Source of the DNA: Gemmobacter caeni
Lineage (GTDB): Bacteria; Pseudomonadota; Alphaproteobacteria; Rhodobacterales; Rhodobacteraceae
Direction of reading: 5' to 3'
DNA: 64,000 bases
Assembly: GCF_003054195.1 (NCBI RefSeq)
Contig: NZ_QBKP01000003.1
Span: 340,525-404,524 of the forward strand
The translations under genes and the position numbers were made by a program. A model generated the notes under the pieces. The model had not been told where the DNA came from, did not search any database, and worked only from the letters and a program-made list of their open reading frames with translations. This document shows, in pieces, positions 10,740 through 20,195 of the stretch (position 1 is the first letter of the stretch; the number at the start of each line of letters is the position of its first letter).

Positions 10740-11381
10740 TCAGGCCGACCAGTCGACCGGCGTGCCGCCGGTGGACGCCAGCCAGCGGTTTACCTGACTG
10801 AACGGTTTCGAGCCGAAAAAGCCGCGATAGGCCGACAGGGGCGAGGGGTGCGCGCTTTCAAGAAACAGGTGCCCGTCTCGCGGCAGCTTTGCACAAAGTT
10901 TTTGCGCAGGCCCACCCCAAAGGACAAAGGCGCGCGGCCCGTCGGCAGTGGTGGTGGCCAGCACCTGCTGCACCAGCGCTTCCCAGCCCCAGCCTTTGTG
11001 GCCATTCGCCTGCCCCTGCGGCACGGTCAGCACGGCGTTCAGCAGAAGCACGCCCTGCTCTGCCCAGCCGGTCAGATCGCCGTCGCATTTTGCGACGCCC
11101 AGATCGTCGTGCAACTCGGTCAGGATGTTCTTCAGCGAATGTTGCGGGGCCGCGCCGGGCGGAAAGCTGAAAGCAAGGCCGGTGGCGCGGCCCGGTGTGG
11201 GGTAGGGGTCTTGCCCGAGGATCACCACACGCACCCTGTCACGCGGCGTCAGATCCAGGGCGCGGAACGGTGATTGCGGCTGCCAACCGGGCGTGACGCT
11301 GAGCCGTGCGGCCAAGGCGGGCCAGTCGTCCCGAAAGAACGGAAGATCCGCCCAGCTTGCAGGGATGTCGAGGCCGCTCAC
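10740..11381 (-). CDS. ung: Uracil-DNA glycosylase, family 1
   Basis: A 213-residue enzyme that removes uracil from DNA. The water-activating loop is [17 protein letters not shown] (catalytic Asp about residue 58), and the second motif is [15 protein letters not shown]. Its GTG start overlaps the trpD stop (GTGA), so it appears coupled to trpD and sits inside the trpG-trpD-trpC run. A repair gene embedded in a biosynthetic operon is unusual. Confidence 0.95.
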   Translation of the reverse strand: MSGLDIPASWADLPFFRDDWPALAARLSVTPGWQPQSPFRALDLTPRDRVRVVILGQDPYPTPGRATGLAFSFPPGAAPQHSLKNILTELHDDLGVAKCDGDLTGWAEQGVLLLNAVLTVPQGQANGHKGWGWEALVQQVLATTTADGPRAFVLWGGPAQKLCAKLPRDGHLFLESAHPSPLSAYRGFFGSKPFSQVNRWLASTGGTPVDWSA

Positions 11382-12391
11382 CCGTTGGTCAGCGCCACCA
11401 GCGCCTCGACCTTTTGCAGTGCGCGGCCGCTGTCGATGGCTTCGCGCGCCATTTCCACGCCTGCGGGCAGGCCGGTCGCGCGCCCAGCCACCACCAGCGC
11501 AGCGGCAGAGTTCAGCAGAACAGCATCACGATACGCACCTTCCTCGCCCTCCAGCAGGCGGCGGAAGGCCGCGCCGTTTTCCTGCGGCGTGCCCCCGAGG
11601 ATCGCCTCGAACGGATGGACCGGCAGGCCCGCATCCTCGGGGCTGACCTCGAATTCGCGGATTGCGCCGTTTTCCAGCGCGGCCACAGAGGTCGGCCCGG
11701 CAATGGAGATTTCATCGGTCCCGTCGGAACCGTGGACCAGCCAGGCCGCCTCTGACCCCAGTGTCAGCAGGGTTTCCGCCATCGGGCGCAAGAGCGTGGC
11801 GCTGAACGTGCCCGTCAACTGCCGCTTCACCCCGGCGGGGTTGGTCAGCGGCCCGAGGATGTTGAAGATGGTGCGCGTGCCAAGTTCGGCGCGCACCGGC
11901 CCGACATGGCGCATCGCCGGATGATGCATCGGCGCCATCATGAAGCCGATCCCGGCCTCGTGCAGGCAGCGTTCCACCACATCGGGGCCGATCATCACGT
12001 TGAGGCCCATTTCCGAAAGTGCATCCGCCGCGCCGGATTTGGAGGAAAGGTTGCGGTTGCCGTGCTTGGCCACGACGACCCCCGCCGCCGCCGCGACAAA
12101 GGCCGTCGCGGTGGAGATGTTCAGCGTGCCCTTGCCATCGCCGCCGGTGCCCACGATATCCATGGCGCCCGTGGGCGCGCTCACCTTGTGGCATTTGGCA
12201 CGCATCACGCTGGCGGCGGCGGCATATTCATCCACCGTCTCGCCCCGCGTGCGCAGCGCCATCAGGAAGCCGCCCATCTGTGCGGGCGTCGCCTCGCCCT
12301 CGAACAGCGCGGCGAAGGCGGTTTCGGCCTCGGCGCGGGTCAGGGCGCGGGTGGCGGCGGTGCCGATCAGCGGCTTCAGCCGGTCGCTCAT
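11378..12391 (-). CDS. trpD: Anthranilate phosphoribosyltransferase
   Basis: A 337-residue enzyme that joins anthranilate to PRPP in tryptophan synthesis. The glycine-rich PRPP-binding motif [20 protein letters not shown] and the [22 protein letters not shown] stretch are typical. Its ATG overlaps the trpG stop by 4 bases and its stop overlaps the ung start, so three genes are coupled in a row. Confidence 0.96.
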   Translation of the reverse strand: MSDRLKPLIGTAATRALTRAEAETAFAALFEGEATPAQMGGFLMALRTRGETVDEYAAAASVMRAKCHKVSAPTGAMDIVGTGGDGKGTLNISTATAFVAAAAGVVVAKHGNRNLSSKSGAADALSEMGLNVMIGPDVVERCLHEAGIGFMMAPMHHPAMRHVGPVRAELGTRTIFNILGPLTNPAGVKRQLTGTFSATLLRPMAETLLTLGSEAAWLVHGSDGTDEISIAGPTSVAALENGAIREFEVSPEDAGLPVHPFEAILGGTPQENGAAFRRLLEGEEGAYRDAVLLNSAAALVVAGRATGLPAGVEMAREAIDSGRALQKVEALVALTNG

Positions 12392-12969
12392 GCCGACACC
12401 TGCGCGCGGTCAAGGAAGTTCTTCAGCAACTGGTGCCCGTGCTCGCTGGCGATGCTTTCGGGGTGGAACTGCACGCCTTCGATAGGCAGTGTCTTGTGAC
12501 GCAGGCCCATGATGGTGCCATCCTCCAGCCAGGCCGTGACCTCCAGACAATCCGGCAGGCTCTCGCGTTCCACCACCAGCGAGTGATAGCGGGTGGCAAG
12601 GAAGGGGGAGGGCAGGCCGCTGAACACGCCTTGCCCGCTGTGATGCATGGTGCCCATCTTGCCATGCACGATCTCGTGGCAGCGCACGACCTTGCCGCCG
12701 AACGCCTCGCCAATGGTCTGGTGTCCAAGGCAGACACCCAGCAGCGGGATCTTCGCCTCGGCGGCGGCGGCGGTCAGCGCAAGGCAGATGCCCGCCTGTG
12801 CCGGGTCGCAGGGACCGGGGCTCAGCACAATCAGATCAGGGCGCAGCGCCATGGCGGCCTGCACATCCAGCGCATCGTTGCGCCTGACCACCACATCGGC
12901 ACCAAGCTCGCCCAGATAATGCACGAGATTGTAGGTAAAGCTGTCGTAGTTGTCGATCAGAAGCAGCAT
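12388..12969 (-). CDS. trpG: Anthranilate synthase component II (glutamine amidotransferase)
   Basis: A class I glutamine amidotransferase of 193 residues that supplies ammonia to Trp[22 protein letters not shown] opens the domain, [17 protein letters not shown] carries the nucleophilic Cys, and [13 protein letters not shown] carries the His/Glu. I start it at 12969; an ATG at 12984 with GGAAGGA about 14 bases upstream would add MGYGR. trpE is not in the window. It heads the trpG-trpD-ung-trpC-moaC-moeA series. Confidence 0.93.
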   Translation of the reverse strand: MLLLIDNYDSFTYNLVHYLGELGADVVVRRNDALDVQAAMALRPDLIVLSPGPCDPAQAGICLALTAAAAEAKIPLLGVCLGHQTIGEAFGGKVVRCHEIVHGKMGTMHHSGQGVFSGLPSPFLATRYHSLVVERESLPDCLEVTAWLEDGTIMGLRHKTLPIEGVQFHPESIASEHGHQLLKNFLDRAQVSA

Positions 12970-12984
12970 CCGGCCGTAACCCAT

Positions 12985-13459
12985 GTATCGCGTTGGGTTC
13001 CTTCCATGGTCGTCTGCCGCGATACCCGCAAAATATCTGCCTGCCTGGCCCATACCCTGCCGTCCCGACTTCGGCCCCGAGGAACGTCAGGGAAGCTTAT
13101 CGTTCATCAGAAGGCGCGGGGCAACCGTGTTCGCGCCCGTCGCGGGCTGGCAGAAAGTCTGCACGGTGACAGCAGCGCAGGGGCCTGTGCGCCTGGCCAC
13201 CCGGGATTGCGGTGGTGGTGGCTGCAAGACGCTTGCCAGCCGTCCGGCCTTGCGCTATCGCAACGGCATGAATGCACGGATTCGCCCTTTCCAGCTTCCC
13301 CGACGCCGACGCAACCGCGTCTGACGTCGCTTTCGCGCGTTCTGCTTCCGGGTGTGACCCGGAAAATCCGGCCCCCCTCTCCCTACATGACACCCTTGCG
13401 TTGACATGGGCATGCGCCTTTGGCACCCCTATGGCCTCGCATCCGCCTGAGGATTATCC
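12985..13459. other. Intergenic region between divergent trpG and argD
   Basis: About 475 bases without a convincing gene. Open frames exist on both strands (for example 13097-13426 minus and 13272-13463 plus) but have no family resemblance and poor coding character. The region must carry the promoters of trpG (minus) and argD (plus). A TTGACA at 13401 has no acceptable -10 at the right distance. No leader peptide or attenuator was recognised. Confidence 0.4.
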
Positions 13460-14641
13460 ATGATTACCTCCGTCCTGCCGACCTACAACCGCGCGCCGCT
13501 TGCCTTCGTGAAGGGCGAGGGAAGCTGGCTTTTCACCGAGGACGGGGGGCGTTACCTCGATCTGGGCTCGGGGATTGCCGTCAATGCGCTGGGCCATGCC
13601 CATCCCGAGCTGGTAAAAACCATCAGCGAACAGGCGGCAAAGCTCTGGCATGTGTCGAACGTCTATCGCATCCCGGAACAGGAGGCGCTGGCCGACCAAC
13701 TGGTCGAGCACACCTTTGCCGACACCGTTTTCTTCACCAATTCCGGCACCGAGGCGGCGGAACTGGCGATCAAGATGGTCCGCAAATACTGGTACGAGAA
13801 GGGGCAGCCCGATCGGATCGAGATCCTGAGCTTTGATGGCGCCTTCCACGGCCGGTCGACGGGCGCCATTGCGGCGGCGGGGTCGGAAAAGATGGTCAAG
13901 GGCTTTGGCCCGCTGATGCCGGGCTTCCGGCAATTGCCCTTCGGCGATCACGAGGCGCTGCGGGCGGCGATTTCAGACCGCACGGCAGCGGTGATGATCG
14001 AGCCGGTTCAGGGCGAGGGCGGCATCCGCACGCTGCCTGACAGCTGCCTGAAAGGACTGCGTGACCTCTGCGACGAGACCGGCGCGCTTCTGGTCTTTGA
14101 TGAGGTGCAATGTGGCATGGGCCGCACCGGCAAGCTGTTCGCGCATGAATGGGCAGGCGTCACCCCCGATATCATGATGGTCGCCAAGGGTATCGGCGGC
14201 GGCTTCCCGCTGGGCGCGGTACTGGCGACCGAAAACGCCGCTTCCGGCATGGTCGCGGGCACCCATGGGTCCACCTATGGCGGCAACCCGCTGGCCTGCG
14301 CGGTGGGCGGGGCTGTCATGCGCATCGTCTCGGCCCCGGCGTTCCTGGCCGAGGTCAACCGCAAGGCGGGCCTGTTCCGTCAGGGGCTTGAGGCGCTGGT
14401 GGCGGAACATCCCGACGTGTTCGAAAGCGTGCGCGGGCAGGGGCTGATGCTTGGCCTGAAATGCAGGGCGCCGGTCGCGGATCTGGTGAAGGCGGGCATG
14501 GCGGAACATCTGCTGACCGTCGCCGCATCTGACAATGTGGTGCGGCTGCTGCCTGCGCTGAACATCCCCGACGCCGATATTGCCGAGGCGCTGAAGCGGC
14601 TGGATGCGGCCGCGGCCGCGCTGTCCGGTCATGCAAGCTGA
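13460..14641 (+). CDS. argD: Acetylornithine aminotransferase
   Basis: A class III PLP aminotransferase of 393 residues for arginine synthesis. DLGSGIAVNALGHAHPELV, the PLP site region FTNSGTEAAELAIKMVRK, and MVAKGIGGGFPLGAVLA with the Schiff-base Lys match ArgD. It starts the argD-acetyltransferase-argF group; the next gene's start lies inside its last codons. Confidence 0.95.
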   Translation: MITSVLPTYNRAPLAFVKGEGSWLFTEDGGRYLDLGSGIAVNALGHAHPELVKTISEQAAKLWHVSNVYRIPEQEALADQLVEHTFADTVFFTNSGTEAAELAIKMVRKYWYEKGQPDRIEILSFDGAFHGRSTGAIAAAGSEKMVKGFGPLMPGFRQLPFGDHEALRAAISDRTAAVMIEPVQGEGGIRTLPDSCLKGLRDLCDETGALLVFDEVQCGMGRTGKLFAHEWAGVTPDIMMVAKGIGGGFPLGAVLATENAASGMVAGTHGSTYGGNPLACAVGGAVMRIVSAPAFLAEVNRKAGLFRQGLEALVAEHPDVFESVRGQGLMLGLKCRAPVADLVKAGMAEHLLTVAASDNVVRLLPALNIPDADIAEALKRLDAAAAALSGHAS

Positions 14642-15143
14642 GGCGGATTACAGCTTTCCGCCGCTGACGCGGTCGGATTACGCGCGGATGCGCGGCTGGC
14701 TGGACCAGCCGCATGTCCGCGCCTGGTGGGGCGACCCCGACACTGAAATCGCGCTGATCGACGCCGAAATCGACGGCGACACCGCCGATCTGCTGCTGGT
14801 GGCCTATCAGGGCAGGCCCTTCGCCTATGTGCAGGATTACCCCGCCCATCACGACCCGATGCCGCAATATGCGGAATTCCCGCCGGGCACCCGTGCGATG
14901 GATACCTTTCTGGGGGAGCCCGACATGCTGGGGCAGGGCCATGCGGCGCGCTATCTGAACCTGCGCGCGGCTGACCTGCGGCGTCGCTATCCGGCGGTGG
15001 TGATCGACCCCGACCCGTCGAACGAACGCGCCGTGCGGGCGTATCGACGAGCGGGCTTCCGAGCCATCCGCACCACGACGGGCGAGACGGGCAAGCCCGT
15101 GCTTGTCATGGCATTCGATCCGACATTCCCTTCCCTTTGGTAA
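14631..15143 (+). CDS. GNAT acetyltransferase between argD and argF
   Basis: A 170-residue GNAT protein resembling the AAC(6')/RimJ branch. Its N-terminus ([29 protein letters not shown]) and middle ([19 protein letters not shown], acetyl-CoA loop) are typical. Its place between argD and argF, overlapping argD by 11 bases, suggests acetylation of a small amine or amino-acid metabolite, or an aminoglycoside-acetyltransferase-like role. The substrate is not readable. An upstream in-frame start at 14604 would lie deep inside argD. Confidence 0.75.
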   Translation: MQAEADYSFPPLTRSDYARMRGWLDQPHVRAWWGDPDTEIALIDAEIDGDTADLLLVAYQGRPFAYVQDYPAHHDPMPQYAEFPPGTRAMDTFLGEPDMLGQGHAARYLNLRAADLRRRYPAVVIDPDPSNERAVRAYRRAGFRAIRTTTGETGKPVLVMAFDPTFPSLW

Positions 15144-15183
15144 GATACGCAAGCGGGCGGAAGCCCGTCAGAAAGACCGACAG

Positions 15184-16110
15184 ATGAACCACTTCCTTGA
15201 TATTCACACCACCTCCGCCACCGATCTGCGCGCGATGATCGACAATGCGCGTGCCATGAAGATCGCCCGCGCCGGGCGTCCCAAGGGTACGCCGGACGAT
15301 GACCAGCCGCTGAAGGGCCGCATGGTCGCGCTGATCTTCGAAAAGCCCTCGACCCGCACCCGCGTCAGCTTTGACGTCGGTGTGCGCCAGATGGGTGGCG
15401 AGACGATGGTGCTGTCGGGCAAGGAAATGCAGCTTGGCCATGGCGAGACCATCGCCGATACCGCGCGGGTGCTGTCACGCTATGTCGATCTCATCATGAT
15501 CCGCACCTTTGAAGAGGCGACGCTGCAGGAGATGGCGGAACATGCCACGGTTCCGGTCATCAACGGGCTGACCAACCGCACCCACCCCTGTCAGATCATG
15601 GCCGATGTGATGACCTATGAGGAACATCGCGGCCCGATCGCCGGCAAGAAGGTCGTGTGGTGCGGCGACGGCAACAATGTCTTTGCCAGCTTTGCCCATG
15701 CCGCCGGGCAGTTCGGCTTCGATCTGGCCTTCACCGGGCCTGAAACACTCGACCCCGAGCGGGTCTGGCTGGATTTCGCCGCCTCGAAAGGTCATCCGGT
15801 CACGGTGGAGCGTGACCCCTACAAGGCGGTCTCGGGCGCCGATCTGGTGGTCACCGATACCTGGGTCAGCATGCATGACCCCGAAAGCGCGAAAGAGCGC
15901 CGCCACAACCAGTTGCGCCCCTATCAGGTGAATGAGGATCTGATGGCGAAGGCCAAACCGGATGCACTGTTCATGCATTGCCTGCCCGCGCACCGCAATG
16001 ACGAGGCGACCAGCGCCGTAATGGACGGCCCGCATTCGGTGATTTTCGACGAGGCGGAAAACCGGCTGCATGCGCAGAAGGCGGTCATGCGCTGGTGCCT
16101 GGGCGTCTGA
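15184..16110 (+). CDS. argF: Ornithine carbamoyltransferase
   Basis: A 308-residue enzyme forming citrulline from ornithine and carbamoyl phosphate. The carbamoyl-phosphate motif is [21 protein letters not shown], the ornithine-side motif is [11 protein letters not shown], and [14 protein letters not shown] is also present. The ATG at 15184 follows GAAAGACCGACAG. It is the third gene of the argD group and ends at a strong hairpin. Confidence 0.97.
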   Translation: MNHFLDIHTTSATDLRAMIDNARAMKIARAGRPKGTPDDDQPLKGRMVALIFEKPSTRTRVSFDVGVRQMGGETMVLSGKEMQLGHGETIADTARVLSRYVDLIMIRTFEEATLQEMAEHATVPVINGLTNRTHPCQIMADVMTYEEHRGPIAGKKVVWCGDGNNVFASFAHAAGQFGFDLAFTGPETLDPERVWLDFAASKGHPVTVERDPYKAVSGADLVVTDTWVSMHDPESAKERRHNQLRPYQVNEDLMAKAKPDALFMHCLPAHRNDEATSAVMDGPHSVIFDEAENRLHAQKAVMRWCLGV

Positions 16111-16122
16111 CCGGCGCCATTG

Positions 16123-16158
16123 TCCCCCCGTTTGCGCCAGTGACCGGGGGGATTGTTT
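16123..16158 (+). terminator. Terminator of argF
   Basis: A TCCCCCCG/CGGGGGGA stem (16123-16130 with 16145-16152) closes a 14-base loop and is followed by TTGTTT. It starts about 13 bases past the argF stop. Confidence 0.6.
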
Positions 16159-16302
16159 CCGGGTCGCAACAATTCCTGCCATTGGCTGCGGATTATGATG
16201 GCTTGGCGCAAAATTGCCCCGAATGCGCCGCATCCGATCCGTGAGGCCGCCCGATTTCGGCTGTCCTGTCGTTTCTGAGGCAGAAACGGACGGAGGCCGA
16301 AA

Positions 16303-17583
16303 ATGGCCACGATCAATACAGGTTTGGGCGGGCCGCAGGGCGTGGGTGAAGGCAGTTTTCGCGGCAGCGCCCTGACGGCGGGAAATTATGATGACGGCTC
16401 GATCCAGGTGAACATCACCTCGGTTTTCGGTGCGTCGGGCATCAACTATTTCGGGACCAATTATACGTCCCTTTATATCAACACCAACGGTCTGATCACC
16501 TTTCAGGCGCCGGTCACTGCCTATACGCCTTCGGCGCTGTCCGCGCTGCCCTATCCGGCCATCGCGCCGTTCTGGAGTGATGTGAACATCACCAGCGGCA
16601 CGGCCAACGGCACCAACAACATCTATTGGGACCTGGACCCGTCCAGCGGCCGCGTCACGATCACATGGCTGGATGTGCGGGCCTACAGCGGTTCCACCTC
16701 GGCGCGGAACACCTTTCAGGTGGTGCTGCAACATACTCACGACGGCAATTTCGAGATCGACATGATCTACCAGAAGGTCCAGTGGACCAACGGGTATACC
16801 GGCGTGGCGCAGGTGGGCATGACGGATGGCGGGTCGCGCGATTACATCGTTCCCGGCTCGGGCAATTCCTCGGCTTTGACGAACTATCCGAATGCCGGGC
16901 TGGACCCGGGCGAACCGAACGGTGTCTGGTCGACACGTTTCCTGAACGGCAATCCGGTGTGTTTCGAAGCGGGCACCCGCATCCACACGCCCGATGGGCT
17001 GCGGCGGATCGAGAATCTGCGCGCCGGGGATCGCGTGATGACGCTGGATGACGGGCCGCAGATCTTGCGCTGGACCGGCGGCGGCATGGTCTGTGCCGAG
17101 GGCGAGGCGCTGCCGGTGCGCATCGAGGCCGGGGCGCTGGACAATGAGGGTGACCTGAGCGTTTCGGGGCAGCATCTGCTGTTGCTGCACGGGGCCGATT
17201 GCGAATTACTGTTCGGCGAATATGAGGTGCTGGCAGCGGCGCGCGATCTGGTGGGCCTGCCCGGTGTCAGCCGCGAAACCCTGCCACGCCGCTTGCGCTA
17301 TTGTCATCTGCTGCTGGACCGTCATCAGGTGCTGCTGGCGGAAGGCACCGGGGCGGAAAGCCTGCATCCGGGTCCGCAGGCCATGGCCGCATTGCCAGAA
17401 CGGGCGCGGGCGGCCCTGCATGAAACTTTCCTTCCGTGGGAGCTGGAGCGTCTGGCACGCCAGCCCGCCGCGCGGCGGGTGCTGCGCCGGCACGAGGCCC
17501 GGCTGCTGGTGATGCAGCGGGCAGGGTTGCGCGGGCCGGGCCTCAGGCCGGTGCCGGTTCCTGCGCCCTGGCTGGCGGCCTGA
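16303..17583 (+). CDS. Nidogen-like domain fused to a Hint domain
   Basis: A 426-residue protein with two recognisable parts. Residues ~40-215 look like a NIDO domain (YINTNGLITFQAP, ALPYPAIAPFWSDVN, NTFQVVLQHT, FEIDMIYQKVQW). Residues ~219-375 form a Hint_2 domain starting at Cys220 in NPVCFEAGTRIHTPDGLRRIENLRAGDRV, with SVSGQHLLLL further on. Hint domains self-process or attach partners. No signal peptide is obvious and the C-terminus is Arg-rich. Many Rhodobacteraceae carry Hint_2 proteins of unknown use, often thought to be secreted by type I systems. RBS CGGAGG precedes the ATG. Confidence 0.75.
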   Translation: MATINTGLGGPQGVGEGSFRGSALTAGNYDDGSIQVNITSVFGASGINYFGTNYTSLYINTNGLITFQAPVTAYTPSALSALPYPAIAPFWSDVNITSGTANGTNNIYWDLDPSSGRVTITWLDVRAYSGSTSARNTFQVVLQHTHDGNFEIDMIYQKVQWTNGYTGVAQVGMTDGGSRDYIVPGSGNSSALTNYPNAGLDPGEPNGVWSTRFLNGNPVCFEAGTRIHTPDGLRRIENLRAGDRVMTLDDGPQILRWTGGGMVCAEGEALPVRIEAGALDNEGDLSVSGQHLLLLHGADCELLFGEYEVLAAARDLVGLPGVSRETLPRRLRYCHLLLDRHQVLLAEGTGAESLHPGPQAMAALPERARAALHETFLPWELERLARQPAARRVLRRHEARLLVMQRAGLRGPGLRPVPVPAPWLAA

Positions 17584-17587
17584 CGGC

Positions 17588-20050
17588 TCAGGTGCCGCGC
17601 GGTTTTGCCCGTGTTGTCGGATCGGCCTCGCGCGGGTTTTCGGGCCAGGGGTGGCGCGGGTAACGGCCGCGCATGTCGCGCCGCACATCGGCATAGGAAT
17701 TGGTCCAGAACCCCGGCAGATCCGCCGTCACCTGCACCGGCTTGCCACCGGGCGACAGCAATGTGATCTTCAGCGGCAGCCGTTTTGGCCCCACCGTCGG
17801 ATGCACCGTCACCCCGAACAATTCCTGCAAGCGCACCTCGATCCCGGGTGCCTCGCCGTCATAGTCGATGGGCACCCGCCGCCCCAGCGGCGTCTCGAAA
17901 TGCGGCGGGGCGAGGCGGTCGAGCATCTGCACCCCCTCCCATCCCAGCGCGCTGCGGATCGGCTCCACCAGATCGAGGCCGCGCAGATCGGCCTCTGTGC
18001 GCTTGCCGGTCAGATAGGGCAACAGCGCCTCCTCCGCCAGCAGTGCAGGTTCCGAGGCATCGGGCAGGTCTGCCCCGTCGCGGCGACAGAGCGCCGCCCG
18101 CACCATCAGCCGCCGTGCGGCGGGAGAGGGCGTGAGGCCGATCAGCCGCAAACCGTCGAGCGCCGCACGCGCCAGCGCCTCCGGCGGCGCGTCGGTCCAG
18201 TGCCGGTCGTCCAGCACGCAGGCGCCGAAACACTCCTGCCGCCGCGCCACCACGCGGCCCTCGCGTCTGGACCATTCGCAGATGTCGCGCCACACGATCT
18301 GATCGCCATGCACCGCGCGCAACTCCGCCTCGGTCAACGCGACCGCCTGCCGGATCGTCGCCTCGCGCAGGTCGCCGTCCAGATCGGTGGCGACCAGAAG
18401 CCGTGCGCCCGACAGCGGCTGACCGGCAGCCATGGCCGCCCCCTTGCCGCCTGACAGCACCCAGCGCGGCGCCTCGCCCTTGCGGCGCAGGCCCACCCGG
18501 TCGGGATAGGCCAGTGATGCCATCTGGCCAAGGCTCAGGCCCTTCGGTGCCTCGGGGACGGCACGGGCCAGCCGCTTCGCCTCGGTGCGGATGCGCTCCA
18601 CCGTGCCGCGATGCACGGTGCGGCCCTCACGCTCCATCCGGGCCGGGTCTTTCACCGCAGCCATGCGCAACGCCAGATCGGCGGGGGCATCGCGCAGCGG
18701 GTCGCGTTCGGCCAGCAGGGCGGCCAGTGTTGCGACCTCAATCCCGCCGCCCGCGCGGATCAGCATGTGGGCCAGACGCGGGTGCAAGGGCAGTGCGGCG
18801 ATCTGGCGGCCGTGGTCGGTGATGCGCCCGTCCTTCAGTGCCTCCAGCCCGGTCAGAAGCGCCTGGGCCTCTCCCAGCACGCCCGGATGCGGCGGGGTGA
18901 GGAAGGGCAGGTCGGTCGATCCCCAGACCGCAAGCTCCAGCGCGAGGCCGGTCAGGTCGCCCGCCGCGATTTCGGGCGGGGGGAAGGGCAGCAGCCCGCC
19001 TTCCTCGCCCTTCGACCACAGCCGGTAGCAGACCCCCTCCGCCACCCGGCCAGCGCGGCCCCGGCGCTGTTCGGCCTCAGCCCGCGTCAACCGTTCGGTG
19101 ACCAGCCGCGCCATGCCCGAAGGCGCATCGAACCGCGCCCGCCGCGCCCGCCCGCCATCGACCACCACGCGGATGTCGGGGATGGTCAGCGAGGTTTCCG
19201 CGATCGAGGTCGCCAGTACCACCTTGCGCAGACCCGCCGCCGCCGGAGCCAGTGCCGCGCGCTGGGCCGCGAACTCCATCGCGCCGAACAGCGGGCGGAT
19301 GTCGCAGCCCTTCAGGCCCGTCAGGCCCTTCAGCAGGGCCTCGACCCGCCGGATTTCGCCCTCGCCGGGCAGAAAGACCAGCACGCCGCCCTCGGGGCAT
19401 TCCTCCACCGCCTGCACGACCAGTGCGGCCAGCGCCTGATCGGAGCGCGCGCGCGCGTCCAGCGGCCGGGGCAGCCAGCGGGTTTCCACCGGAAAAGCGC
19501 GGCCTTCGCTGGTGATCATCGGCGCATCGCCCATCAGCGCGGCGACAGGAGCGGCATCCAGCGTCGCCGACATGACCACCAGATGCAGGTCGTCGCGCAG
19601 CGCGCCCCGCACCTCCAGCACCAGCGCAAGGCCCAGATCGGCATTCAGGCTGCGTTCGTGAAACTCGTCGAAGATCACCGCACCGATACCATCAAGCCCC
19701 GGATCGGTTTGCAGCATCCGGGTCAGGATACCTTCGGTCACCACCTCGATCCGGGTGGTTTTCGAAACCTTCGCCTCGCCCCGGATACGGTAGCCGACGG
19801 TCTGGCCCACCGGCTCGCCCAGCGTTTCGGCCATGCGCTCTGCCGCGGCGCGTGCGGCAAGGCGGCGGGGTTCCAGCATGACGATGCGACCGGGGCAAAG
19901 GCCGGAGGCCAGCATAGCCAGCGGAACCCGCGTGGTCTTGCCCGCACCGGGCGGTGCCTGCACCACCGCCATGCCGCGCGCGGTCAGCGCCGCGACCAGA
20001 TCGGGCAGAACGGCATCAATCGGCAGGGCGGGGGGCAGCAGGATGGGCAT
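17588..20050 (-). CDS. hrpB: ATP-dependent helicase HrpB
   Basis: A DEAH/RHA-type helicase of 820 residues. Walker A is APPGAGKTTRVPLAML near residue 40, motif II reads DEFHERSLNADLGLAL, motif III is SATLDAA, and motif VI is QRRGRAGR. The HrpB C-terminal part is present (LLSPGGKPVQVTADLPGFW). The start at 20050 (MPILLPPALPIDAV) gives the usual HrpB length; the frame continues upstream for 28 Pro/Ala-rich codons. Its cell role is uncertain. It is convergent with the Hint gene and divergent from the photolyase. Confidence 0.93.
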   Translation of the reverse strand: MPILLPPALPIDAVLPDLVAALTARGMAVVQAPPGAGKTTRVPLAMLASGLCPGRIVMLEPRRLAARAAAERMAETLGEPVGQTVGYRIRGEAKVSKTTRIEVVTEGILTRMLQTDPGLDGIGAVIFDEFHERSLNADLGLALVLEVRGALRDDLHLVVMSATLDAAPVAALMGDAPMITSEGRAFPVETRWLPRPLDARARSDQALAALVVQAVEECPEGGVLVFLPGEGEIRRVEALLKGLTGLKGCDIRPLFGAMEFAAQRAALAPAAAGLRKVVLATSIAETSLTIPDIRVVVDGGRARRARFDAPSGMARLVTERLTRAEAEQRRGRAGRVAEGVCYRLWSKGEEGGLLPFPPPEIAAGDLTGLALELAVWGSTDLPFLTPPHPGVLGEAQALLTGLEALKDGRITDHGRQIAALPLHPRLAHMLIRAGGGIEVATLAALLAERDPLRDAPADLALRMAAVKDPARMEREGRTVHRGTVERIRTEAKRLARAVPEAPKGLSLGQMASLAYPDRVGLRRKGEAPRWVLSGGKGAAMAAGQPLSGARLLVATDLDGDLREATIRQAVALTEAELRAVHGDQIVWRDICEWSRREGRVVARRQECFGACVLDDRHWTDAPPEALARAALDGLRLIGLTPSPAARRLMVRAALCRRDGADLPDASEPALLAEEALLPYLTGKRTEADLRGLDLVEPIRSALGWEGVQMLDRLAPPHFETPLGRRVPIDYDGEAPGIEVRLQELFGVTVHPTVGPKRLPLKITLLSPGGKPVQVTADLPGFWTNSYADVRRDMRGRYPRHPWPENPREADPTTRAKPRGT

Positions 20051-20195
20051 GGCCCCAAGGACCAGATCACCGCGCGCGATGCAAGGGGCGTCAGGGCCGG
20101 GGGCATCAGGGCTGGAGGCTTCAGCACTGGGCAAGGATGATCCGCTACCCTAGGTCATACCGTATGACAAGGGAAACGGAGTAGCCTGACCTGCC

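Noticed and set aside
13097..13426. 109-codon minus-strand open frame between trpG and argD
   Set aside because: No family resemblance, Arg/Ala-rich, and overlapped by equally poor frames on the plus strand.
13401..13435. TTGACA as an argD promoter
   Set aside because: At 16-18 bases spacing the -10 position is CACCCC-like; the only TATGGC lies 23 bases away.
18611..20140. 509-codon plus-strand open frame opposite hrpB
   Set aside because: Gln/His/Arg-rich translation without motifs; hrpB motifs on the other strand are clear.
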